From the NCBI GenBank assembly GCA_026770575.1, contig MU657168.1, positions 940,750 to 1,004,749 of the forward strand: a stretch of 64,000 nt of DNA, read 5' to 3'. Below are positions 40,915 to 51,400 of this stretch, piece after piece (position 1 is the first letter of the stretch; every line of letters begins with the position of its first letter). The stretch is from Pelagophyceae sp. CCMP2097 (Eukaryota; Sar; Pelagophyceae). The notes under the pieces are model-generated. The model was given only the letters and a program-made list of their open reading frames with translations. It was not told the DNA's origin and did no database searches. A program made the position numbers and the translations under genes.

Positions 40915-42122
40915 ATGGTGGCCTTCCTCCTCTCGCTCGTCGCGGGCGCGTCGGCGCTGCAGACGCAGCGCGGCGCGCCGCAGCGCAGGCCGCGGTCGGT
41001 GGCCCGCGGCGGCGTGCGCATGGCCGTTTCGAACTCGGCTTTTGTCTTTGTCAAGCCCCACGTGCGTCCGGCGCCCCACAGCCGTTGCATAAGGCAGTCC
41101 CAGCCGCGGGGAAGCACGGAGCGTGTATACGATGGGGCGTATACGCTGGGGTGCGCCGTCGCGCGCGGGGGGTCGCCGCCCTCTACGTCGAATCTTCTCC
41201 CCGCCGGGCGCCTCGGCGGACCGTCGGCTGCCCTGGACGCGCCCCACAGGCGGTGACGGACGCGACCGTGGCGCTTGTTCGCGCGCAGCTCTCCAAGGCG
41301 GGCGTGCGCATCCTGTCCGAGGGCGACATCACGAGCGAGGAGATCGACTCGCAGAAGTTGGTGGACCAGCACTACTACGCCATTGCGTCCAAGGCGACGA
41401 TCACGCCGCCCGCGGAACTCACCGTCCCGGCGGACAAGTTCAAGGAGACGTTCGGCGAGGAGTGGGCCGACGTCCTCGCAGCGGGCCGCGCGGTGACGGC
41501 CATCGACGCGTGCAAGAAGCTCGGCATCGACGGCGCGGCCATGGACAAGGCGTGGGGCGCGGCCAAGGGCGCGGGCGACATCGTCAAGCTCGGCGGCGGC
41601 TTCTACGCCGGCCGCCTCCCCGCGCCCAAGGGCGGCGAGGCCATCTACACGTTCAACGGCTTTTACATGTCCATGCGCGACCGCTTCACGCAGCCGGGCG
41701 GGTCGATCCACTACTACGTCGTCGAGTTCGACGCGGAAAAGCTCCCCTGGGCCCAGTTCCGCGGTTCGCTCCTCGGGCCCACGGACCCGGCCGCCGCGCC
41801 CGCCGACTCGATCCGCGGCCAGATCTTCTCGCAGTGGAAGGCCCTCGGCCTCAAGGCCGAGCCGGACACTGGCGACAACGGCGTCCACGCCTCCGCGTCG
41901 CCCTTTGAGGGCCTCTGCGAGCGTGCCAACTGGCTCAAGGTTTCGTTTTCGGACGATGCTTTTGGCAAGGCGCTCCTCGACGCGGGCATCTCCGAGAAGA
42001 CTTTCAAGGCGTGGTCCGTCGATCCCGCCGTGCAGACGCCGTCAGAGAAGCGGTCCCTCTTCGACTTTGTCGAGGACACGGACGTCGACGCCTGCATCGA
42101 AAAGCTCAAGTCCATCGTCTAG
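40915..42122 (+). CDS. Nucleoside diphosphate kinase-like protein with plastid-type presequence
   Basis: Two exons (40915-41061, 41250-42122) encode 339 residues. The N-terminus MVAFLLSLVAGASALQTQRG is a signal peptide followed by a basic stretch (RPRSVARGGVRMAV), fitting plastid import. The chain then reads like NDK: SAFVFVKPHAVTDATVALVR aligns with the lysine-containing first strand, and GDNGVHASASPFEGLCERAN resembles the active-site histidine region N-x-x-H-G-S-D-S. About 200 residues separate these motifs, more than in standard NDK, with inserted segments such as GFYAGRLPAPKGGEAIYTFN. It may be a derived, possibly inactive family member; NDK normally passes phosphate between nucleoside di- and triphosphates. 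The 188-nt intron carries gtatacgatggggcgtatacg units. Confidence 0.75.
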
Positions 42123-42373
42123 ATAAGGCACCCGAAAGGCGACCGCACACCCGCGGCGGCCTGTTTACGAATTAGTGCCAATGGCAGCTTCGCCTCGGAC
42201 CGCGCGGGATGGATACGCCAGCGGCCCCGTCGACGGCCGTCCCAGAGGCGTCGAGGCCGCCGAGCGACTTGGACAGCTACCAGAGTGTATTCATTATTGG
42301 CAAGGGGGCGGGGCCGCCTTGCATCATGGCTGGGACCGCGCCGGCGGGCGGCGGGCTACGCTGAGCGCGGGGT

Positions 42374-43480
42374 CTACGCGGGGGGCGCGGCGTTGTCCTC
42401 CTCGTGGCTCGAGGCGCCGCATGCGTGCGGCTCGTTGTCGTAGACGGTGCGGATCACGTCCGTAAACGAGACGACGCCCGTGGGCCGGCCCTCGTCGTCG
42501 ACGAGCCAGGCGCGGTGCACGCGCCAGCGGAGCATGCCCTTAGCGACGTCGCCGAGTTTCTGGTGCGGCTCAAAGGCGACTTGGGGCCGCAGGGTGCCGC
42601 CGGCGCGGTGCTGCCGCTGCTCGAGAAAGGCGCCGACGGTGCTGCTGTGCATCGCGGGCAGGTGCTCCACGGTGGACCCGCGGAGGTCGGTAACGGAGAG
42701 CGTGTCGACGACTGCGCCCGTTTCGGCGTCGACGACGGGCACGGCGTGCACCGCGAAGCGCACCATCTCCGAGAGAGCATCGACGAGGTCCGAACTTTTC
42801 GTCACGGTCAGCAATTCTCGCGGCTCGGCGAGGCCGAGGTCGCGCGGCGTCTTTTCGAATAACGCCGAGAGCGACGCACTTGCGGCGCGGTGGACGACGT
42901 AGTCCACAATGTCCGTCTGCGTGAGCATCTTCGCGTCGGCCCCAGTGGCGTCGTTGGCCGCGCCCCCCTCCCAGTCGGGCACGACCAGCGCGCGGTGGAC
43001 ACCGCCGGCGAATTGGTGCATCGCGGAGAGGACGTCAATGGCCCTCGGCGCGATCCACAGCGACAACGACTCCTCCGTCGAGCCGACGACGTGGAGGATT
43101 GGTTCGTCCAAGTCATTTCGGAGTCTCGCGGCGAGCTCGGTGGTGGACATGCGCCTGCCGCCGAGGACGAACGAGGCGATGTCGAGGACGGAAACGATGC
43201 CAACGTACGTTTTTCCTCCGACGTAGAACCGATTCCCGCCCCAGCCCTCGACTTGTTCATCGTTTAGGTAGACGGGCAGCGAGACGAGGCCCTCGCGCTG
43301 CAGGCGGTGCAGCACTTCGTGGATGGTGGCGTCCGATCGGACGTCGTGCAAACGCTGCTTGCGCTGCATGAGATAGGCCACTTGCACCGTCCGAAGCACC
43401 GACCCGCCCGGAACCAACTCGCCGGCCAAAGTCGACAAGTCGCTCAGCCCGCCGCCCGACGCGCTCGCGGAGGCGCTCAT
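42374..43480 (-). CDS. Four-CBS-domain protein (AMPK gamma-like)
   Basis: A single exon gives 368 residues from ATG 43480. The chain is two Bateman pairs: LHDVRSDATIHEVLHRLQRE with VSLPVYLNDEQVEG; WIAPRAIDVLSAMHQFAGGV with HRALVVPDWEGG; SDLVDALSEMVRFAVHAVPV with VSVTDLR-type strand LSVTDLRGSTVEHL; and VAKGMLRWRVHRAWLVDDEG with GVVSFTDVIRTVYD. Such proteins bind adenine nucleotides and act as energy sensors, as in SNF4/AMPK gamma and plant PV42/SDS23-type proteins. No catalytic or membrane domain is present. The start MSASASASGGGLSDLSTLAG is a short disordered leader. Partner kinase unknown. Confidence 0.85.
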   Translation of the reverse strand: MSASASASGGGLSDLSTLAGELVPGGSVLRTVQVAYLMQRKQRLHDVRSDATIHEVLHRLQREGLVSLPVYLNDEQVEGWGGNRFYVGGKTYVGIVSVLDIASFVLGGRRMSTTELAARLRNDLDEPILHVVGSTEESLSLWIAPRAIDVLSAMHQFAGGVHRALVVPDWEGGAANDATGADAKMLTQTDIVDYVVHRAASASLSALFEKTPRDLGLAEPRELLTVTKSSDLVDALSEMVRFAVHAVPVVDAETGAVVDTLSVTDLRGSTVEHLPAMHSSTVGAFLEQRQHRAGGTLRPQVAFEPHQKLGDVAKGMLRWRVHRAWLVDDEGRPTGVVSFTDVIRTVYDNEPHACGASSHEEDNAAPPA

Positions 43481-43482
43481 CG

Positions 43483-44087
43483 CGAAGCTCGGAGGGACTG
43501 GGGCGTGCGGCGGCCGGATTCGAACCGGAGGTTCCCTCCGAGCTCGACTTATGCAAGCACCCCGAAAACTTTGAGCGGAGAAATTTCTGAAACGGCATAG
43601 GAATTCCTACAATGGGGGGGTCAACATGAAACGGATTCCACTCAGATATAAATTCTCGGTCTGCAAACGAGGTATGGGGCCACTTTTGGTCGCTACGGTG
43701 TAGGAGCAGTCGAGCAGCGTGCCCGCGGGCGGCCGCGCCTGCATCGAGATCGGCGCCGATCAAGGGTCTTCCGAAGCGCACCTCGAGGTGCGCGAGTTTG
43801 TCAAAGGCGTCGAGGGCGGCGTCCCACTGCCGCGCGTCCACTGCGCGCCGCTTCGGCGCAACCGCTGTTTCGCGCATTGGCGATTCGCCTTTGTCGCTTC
43901 GCCTTCGCCTTCGTCGCAGTAAGCAGCTCCACTCTGCAAAGGCCATGGGGTGGCGCATGGTTTGCCGCGACGTCCGCGCGACGCGCACCACGTCGCAGGC
44001 GGTACAAAAGTCTAGAGTATGGAAGAGAAACCAATCTGAGACCAGCAGAGACGCCTGCAGCGTCAGACCCGCCGCGCCCTCGGCCAT
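43483..44087 (-). CDS. Possible hypothetical protein, F-box-like start
   Basis: A frame from ATG 44087 begins MAEGAAGLTLQASLLVSDWF and continues FCTACDVVRVARTSRQTMRH and AALDAFDKLAHLEVRFGRPL, a leucine/arginine pattern reminiscent of an F-box helix bundle. The frame runs on into the CBS gene in another phase, which is unlikely to be real. The 3' end given here is therefore arbitrary, and an intron or an earlier end is probable. Family not established. Confidence 0.35.
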
Positions 44088-44400
44088 GTCGTATAGCGGA
44101 GTCTATCTGGGGTGCGCTGCCGTCGACATCGTCACTCAGATGAATCGATCGTCCATTTTCTTTCAGCGATCGGAAGCATCGCGCGCCGTCGCGGCGTGTT
44201 CCAGAACCCTCGGACACGTGTACAGGGTGTGGCTTCCGACCCCGTTGATTGCCCTTGCATAGAATGTGCATGCTGGGGTCCAGGGGCTTTTCTTGCAACG
44301 AGTTGATTTCGGGGGGAGGACGGGATTCGAGGCAGGGGGTGAGATAACCACTTGATCCAAGAGGCAGCCAGGGGAAGCCCTTGGGCGCCGCCCAATCCAA

Positions 44401-45138
44401 TGGCACAACTTTCCTCTGGCAGGCGCCGGCGCCGCACCCTGAAGAAGTCTAGATCTGCTGAACGTCCCGGATCGCACCGGGTTTCCTCCAAAATCATCGG
44501 GTTTTCTCAATTCGTGTGTACCATAACGCCGCCTTCTCGATTCCTCGGTGCATCTTTCGACGCACTTGCCCGTCGCAGCCCGCCGCGTCGGCACAGGCCA
44601 CCGAAGCACCGTCCAACGACCCGTCGGAACGTCCACGCACGGTACTCTGCAGCAGCGCAGCGCAGCGACCCGGCGCACGATGGTACAACCGTCCACCCCA
44701 CCAGCCGCCCCACCTAGGCGCCGCGTCGCACGCCCAGGACTCGGAAGCACCGCCAAAGCCCCTGTTGTAAAAGAACGTCGGACGGCTTTATCCCGCGGCG
44801 TGCGCTATAGATCAGAGATCCGTGGCTCTAGATCATCACGCAGCGATGCGGTGCGTTGATGCCTCGTCGAGCCATCCGTCCGTCGATGGACACGGAGGCG
44901 CCGTTGCCCGCCGCCTTCCGCACACTGGCCACGGAAGCACCGTCCAATGGCCTCTCGGAACGACCACGCACGGTACTCTGCCGCAGCGCAGCGCAGCGGC
45001 CCGGCGCGCGATGGTGCAACTTTCCTCTGGCCAGCTGGCAGGCGCCGGCGCCGCACCTGGGTCCTGGAAGACTGACCATCCCGGATCGCACCGGGTTTCC
45101 TCCCAAATCATCGGGTTTTCTCAATTCGTGTGAACCAT
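44401..45138. repeat. Diverged duplication, two copies of a two-part unit
   Basis: Part A occurs at 44401-44524 and 45012-45138 (both contain tttcctctgg, ggcgccggcgccgcacc, ggatcgcaccgggtttcctc and tttctcaattcgtgtg). Part B occurs at 44590-44688 and 44924-45020 (both contain gaagcaccgtccaa and acgcacggtactctg followed by gcagcgcagcgcagcg). Spacing differs between copies. No coding potential is evident. Confidence 0.85.
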
Positions 45139-45205
45139 TGAATTGGGCTTCGGCCGCGCGGTCGCGAGCGGCGCGGGGAGACGAGTAACTGGGCCGGGGG
45201 AGATA

Positions 45206-45271
45206 CAGTGCTTAGATAGTGGTAGGCCGTCTGGGCCGGGGGGGGCATACAGCGCTTAGATAGTGGTCGGC
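45206..45271. repeat. Short direct repeat downstream of giant gene
   Basis: The segment gcttagatagtggt occurs twice (about 45210 and 45254), each near a g-rich tract, in the 3' flank of the giant C2 gene. Confidence 0.75.
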
Positions 45272-45421
45272 TCTCGGCCCCTGCGGGGCCCTCTGCTTCC
45301 GGGGTGCCTCGCGGGCCGCATGGATTTGACTCTCACGAGGGCGCGGGCAGCGCGGCTTTTGAGGGGCCCTTTGAGGGGAGTTGCGCTCGGAGCGTCGTTG
45401 AAGGTTGCGCCCGGTCGGGCC

Positions 45422-48400
45422 TCAGTCGTTTGGAAACCCGAGGAAGAAGCGCTTGCGGCCGTCTTCGTCGACGCGCCAGGGCAGGCCGCTCTTCGCGTCG
45501 ACGCCGCACCACTGCGCCTCTTCGCCACTCGCAAGCGCCGAGGAGTTGAAGTCCTCGCGCGCCATGAATGCCGCTTCGGCGACTGCGGCAACGCGGGCTT
45601 GCGCCCTCGCCACCGCATCGATCTCGCGCTGGAGGCGGTCCCCTTCGCGCCGCAGCGCCGCCGCTTTCAGAGCTTGGAGAGCCGCGGACGCGGCGCGGTC
45701 GGCGTCGTGGTTCACCACCAGCGCGAGCGAGACGACGCCGCAAGAGCGCGGATCGTTTCCCTTTTTCGACGGCACCTCTATGCGCCGCGTCGCCGCCGCG
45801 TCTCTGTAGGAAATCGCGCAAGCGAGCGTGCCCTGCTGGGGCCTCTGCGGCCGCGCGAGTCGAAAGAGCGCCGGCGTCGCGGCCGCACGTTGCTTCGACG
45901 CGAAATCGAAGACTGTCTCCAGTCGTAGGCAGGCCTCGCCGACGAGGTGGTTCGTCCAGACCTGCAAGACGAGCGTCTCGTGCTTGAGCTGGGCTTCGTC
46001 GACTTCGATTTCGACAGAGTCGTGCTTCCAATCGCACGCTCTTCCGCCGCGCGCCACTTTGGACGTCGCCACGTCGCCCCCCAAGCGCACGGAGAAGGAG
46101 ACGGGCTGCGAGATGCCCGTCAACCTTCGCCAGACATTTGAGACGGGGAGGTCTGCGCAGGTGACTCTGGAGAGCGTCAAGACGACTCTCTTGGGTAACG
46201 CCTCAGAGTCGTCGGCGGCGTCCCCGCGTGTTGAAGCGCCATTGGGAGCGTCGAGATCAAAGTCCACCTTGACTTTGACAAAGTCTTGGGCCCGCAGAGT
46301 GTCGAGCCGAAAGAGGGTCGTCTTTTCGGCCGTTTGAATCGTCTTTTCGGCCGTTTGGAATTCGAAGACCGCGTCTCCCGAATCGCGCCGCAGGCTCGCC
46401 TTTCTGTGCGTCGAGCGCCGGAGCTGTGTGACGTCTTCCTGCGTGAGTTCCACTTGCCCCAACAAGGCCTCTGCATCGTCGCCCGCCGGGCTTGCCCAGA
46501 CGGAAACCTCCAAGACCGTCTTGGCGATGCCGCCAACGTTGGGCACCGGCGCGAGGCCAAACGATGCGAAGAAATTCGGATTCGAAGACGCTTGATGCAC
46601 CGGCGTCCTCCCGATGAACGCACCCTGCCACCTCACCACCGCAAAGGCGCGCGGCAAACGAGCCGCCGACTTTGCGCTCAGGTGCGCTGCAACGATGTGA
46701 AGCACCAAAAAAGTCTCCCGATCAAGGCACTCCCAGACACAGTCCAGGATGCCGTCCATGCAAGACGCCGCAGCCGCCCACGCCGCATCCTCGGGCGCCG
46801 CCTCGGGCGGTGCGTAAACTGCCAAAACTGCCAAATCGCCCGTGTCTGCCGAGATTGCAGCCTCGATGGCTTGCCTGCCTGTTTCGGCGAGGCCTCGGAG
46901 GGCGACGCCGGCGTCCAACGAGAGCGAAATCGTGGCTCGCACTTTTGCGCCTCGGGCTCTCGCAGCGAGCGGCAACTCGAAGGCGCGCCCCTCGTCGAGC
47001 GCGCCGGCCGGGCCAAAAGTGCAGTGTTGGAAGAAACGAGGACCTCGTAGAACCGCCCTTCCGAGGAAGCCACCTCGACGGCCGTCGTACACGTCGAGAC
47101 TAAGCCTAAGCGACGGCCGCACTTGGCCCCTCGCCGAATCCATCGTCCGGCCTTGCGCCTCCGCGCGGAGCTCGGCCGTCCTCGGGACCGGCGGCGGCGT
47201 AAAAAGGTCCGCGCTGTCGTGGTCTGTCAGCGCGCAGAGGCAGGAGAGCACCATTCTCCGCGGCGTCGGGTCGCCCTTTGGCGAGGCGGCCGACGAGGCG
47301 GGAAAGTTCGACGACGCTTGCGGAGCGGTATCCTCAAAAAGCGGCGAGGTGCCCTCTGAAGGCATCTCCACTTGCATCTCCACTTGCACGGGGAACCACT
47401 CGTCCACGGGGTCGTAGCGCGAGACGCTCGAGGCGGCGCGCGCGACGACGGCGTCTTGGCCCGGCGAGAGGTCGTGAACCACTTCGAAATAAACGTCATA
47501 GTCGCAGTGCGCCGCACCAAGCGAGACAACGTGCATCGGCCAAAAAGCGTCGGAGAGAGTGCAGCCCTCCATCGTCGGCGTCTTTGAGGAGGCGTCTGCC
47601 AACGAGATTCTCACGTACGCGTCCACCGCCTCGGTCGGGAAAGCCGGAGTCGACTCGGTCTGATTCACCGAAAACCCCTCGGTCTTCACCCGCAACCCCG
47701 TAAAGTGCACCACGTACGCCACGTCCGCGCGCGCGGGCGCCACCTCCGCCACCGTCTCGGCATTCGCCGCGGCACCGTCCGCCGCGGCCGCCTCGGCGGC
47801 TCCGGCCTCGACGACGGCGCCGGCCTCGACGACGGCGCCGACCTCGACGACGGCGCCGAGGGCATGCGCGTCGTCGCGTAAAGCGTCGTCTTCACCGGCG
47901 TCGTCTTCGGCGGCGTCGTCGGCGGCGTCGTCGGCGGCGATGCGGAGCGTGAGGACGCGGACCTCGTCGTGGCGCCGCGCCGCCCAGGACTCGCGGGTGG
48001 ACCGCAGCGTTGCGTCGCCCATGACGTCGGACGGGCGCATCTCCACCGCCACGTCTTGCGCGCGGCCCTCGACGCCCAAGCGCACGCAGCCGTTTCTGAC
48101 GCATCGCGGATCCACGCCACAGCGCCACTGCTCGAGCTCCAGCGTCGAGAGGTCGAGGTGATCCCAAGACCTCACTCTCAGCACGACCGCAGACCTGTCC
48201 ATCGGCACGACGGCAGAAACGTCGCCGAGGCGCGCCACCAGCAGCTGCGGCGGAGATGCGTCGCCCTGCGTCAGATACTTGCGGCTCCCCTGCGTCTGGA
48301 ACGACTGGTTGCTGAGCAAGGACGGCGTGCCCACGGAGAAGGAATTCTTCATCCTTCTTTTCGATTCATCCTCATCATCACCGTCCCTCAATTCATCCTC

Positions 48401-51400
48401 ATCATCACCGTCCCAGCAGTCTTCCTCGAGGGACCCGAGGCCCGCGGGGTCGTCGTCGGGGAAATCGTTCGACGGGAAGCCGCCCTTGATCCTTGGAGCG
48501 TTTGAGAGAAGAGCCGACTCGTCCCTCGCCGCAGACGCAGCGTCCCTCGCCGCAGACGCACCGTATTCGTCGGCACGAAGACGGCCATCGTCCACCAGCG
48601 AGACGCGCACGGCGAGCCACTCTTCGGCGGAAGACGCCTCGTCGTCGGCAAACTCGTCGGCAAACTCGCCCTTGGTCTCCTCGACGCCATGCAGCTCCGC
48701 AAGGCCGCCTTTTTGCGAGTCGATTGGCCCCATGGGGTGGAGCAGGAAGTCTGCGTTGGCCCATCGAGGCTTCGTCGTCTGAAAACGCGTCGGCGCCCTG
48801 CCCACCTCATCACCGTTGAAATGCACAATCACAAAAGGGTCTGGCTTTTCAAGACATGACTCGCCCAAACAATTTGAGAGGCCGTCGCAGCCCAGCACGC
48901 GCAGCACGACGCTGCAACGGCGTTCCACCCAAGCGGCGCGCGCCTCGTCGAAGGGCACGTCTCCCAGAGCCGCGGGCAAGGCGGCCTTTCTTGGCTCCAA
49001 AACCGAAAACCGAAGACCGTCCACGCCCCTTGCTGCGCTGCGGCCTGGACCGCAGGACTTCCGCCGACATCGCCAGAGGCGCTGCAGCGACGCCGCCGCC
49101 TCCTTCTTTCGAGAAAAGAGAGACCGCGTCGTACTCGTATCGCAGACGCGCCCTCGAGCCGCATGCCGCCGGGAGCACAAGGCAATCTTCGCAGCTGCCA
49201 CGTTCCGGCCTCGACTTTTTTCCGCCCTTGAAAAGAGGCCATTTCGGCGTCGATGCGCGAGGATGCGGCGGGACCAGCACTGAAACGTGGTGGCCGCGCG
49301 GTGCTCAAAGGCGTAGTGCTGGCCAAGGTCCAACACCGCAAAGGACAAAACCGGCTCATCACCGAGAGGCTCATCACCGCTTCCAAGCCGAGGCACCACC
49401 AACGAAATCGCAGAGCCGCGACTCGAGAGCGGCGCGACGGCGGGTAAAGCCAACCGCAAAGTGCCCGGTGAACCCGACGGGAACGCCACGGCGCCGACGC
49501 ACGGCAGAGCAAAAGGCGCGGCCCCGCACATTTGGATGCAGAGGTACGGCCAGCGCTCGTTTGACCCGAGCCAGCGCGCGGCGCCGCCGACGTGGCGCCG
49601 TTGAAAATCCGCCGAAGAGCGGCCGAGAGCCGAGACAGATTCGTCTTGCGGGAGGAAGCGCGCTCCGGCGTCGCGCGTGCCGCGCATGCCCGCGACGCCC
49701 GCCGGCTCGAGGTAGACGACGTGCGGCGTTTCGGCGGCAGACTCCTCGATGACGACGTGCGCGCGGATGGTCCATCTCGAGACGCAAACGACGGCGGGGT
49801 GTTTGGGTGGGCCGGCGTCGTCGCCAAAGACGACGGCGGCGCCGGCCGGCGCGGCCTCTTGACGACCCGCCACTCGGGCGTCACCGCAGAGTTCGAACTC
49901 GAGCGGCGGCGCCGTGAGCGCGTCGCAGGCGCGCCGCGGCGACGCCGTCGCGGGCGTCTGCGCAGCGAAGTCGGTCCAACAACTTTTCAGACGCTCCAGC
50001 TGGGCACCATTCAGAACCACCTTGCCGTTGTTCGTGGTCAGGACGAGCTCAAAAGGCGGGGCAAGCAGCGGCAGCAGGAAGCTGGACCGTGCCGCGGCGT
50101 CGACTGGGTCGCACTCGCCCACCGGGACGCCGCACCAATCGACGCGCACGGGGCCGGGCGCGCCGAGGAGGAGCAGGCGAATTCGGCTGCGCGGCGCGCG
50201 GCAGAGCGAAGAGGGCTTTTGCGCGGCCGGCTCTTGTATTTGCTCGAGACCGAGGTAGAAGATGAGGCGCTTAGCGAGGACCCGGAAGGGCGGCTGCTCG
50301 AGTCCCTCGACTAAGGGCCGCAGCAGTCTTGCGTTGTAGCAGCGTTGTCCGGAGCCGCGGCCGCGGACCTCTAGGTTTGAGACTTTACAACGGGTCGCAT
50401 GTGTGGGGAGCGATGCGAGTCCGTTCGATCCCACAAAAGTCAGTCCGACAAGCTCGCCCGTCCTCGAGTCGAAGAGGCGCAAGGTGAGGAGCCCTGCACC
50501 GCGGCGCCAGTCCGTCTCACACTTTGGTGCAAGCCAAATGAGACCAGACTCTGGCGGCTCGCCCTCGCCGGGCACGGCGACGCGGCCGGAAATTTCAACG
50601 CCGCCGTCCGTGTAGCCGACGACGGCGTAGACGTCTTCGCCGACGGTGGAGAGGCCGACGATTTTGATGCGCAGTCGGTTTGCCGCGCCGGGCAACGCTC
50701 GAGGCCCGTCCAAGGCGTTTTTTTCCGGTTGGCGCTTCTTTTCCGGTTGGCGCTTTTTTTCCGGTTGGGGCTTTTTTTCCGGTTGGGGCTTTTTTTCCGG
50801 TTGGGGCACCCAGCACGACCTGATCAAAATTTCACCGAGCTCTTGATTGGGCGGCGGCCGACGTTTCGAGGCCCCTGCCCGAAACGCACCTTTCACTCGA
50901 GGCGCCCGGGTCGCCTCGGCCTCCAAATCGCCGCTCCTCTCCAAATCCTCGCCGTCCTCGCCCTCGCAACCCGCAGAGTCGGCCGTTGCCACCGACTCGG
51001 CTGCCTCGACGCCGCCGGGAAAGAGGCGGTGCGTCGTCCTGTACGGCGCCACCTCTGAAGCGGTGGTAAAAACTAACGCGGCGACACCCAACACGTCTTC
51101 GTCGGCCCCACGGGGAGCGGCGTCGCCGTCTTCCGACCGGGCCGCCTCGAGCGACGACGCAGGCGTCGACGACGATGAGGCGGACGACGACGCGCTGGCG
51201 GCGACTGACGACGCGCCGTCGACTCCCTCTTTTGAAACATGGCCCGCCTGGCGCTTCAGCGTCAGCGTCAGCACGTGCTTTGGAGCGCCGACGGGGAGGA
51301 GGTACTCGCAGTCCTCAAAGTGGCGCCTGCGCAGCCCGTCTGCTGTCGCGAAGTGCCCGGGTGAGATGAAAACGTCGTTCCAGACGACGTCCACCGCCGC

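Noticed and set aside
43515..43535. Minus-strand match to a tRNA B-box (ggttcgaatcc)
   Set aside because: No pairing 5' acceptor strand, D-arm/A-box or anticodon arm can be placed upstream, so no cloverleaf forms. Treated as chance in the 5' flank of the CBS gene.
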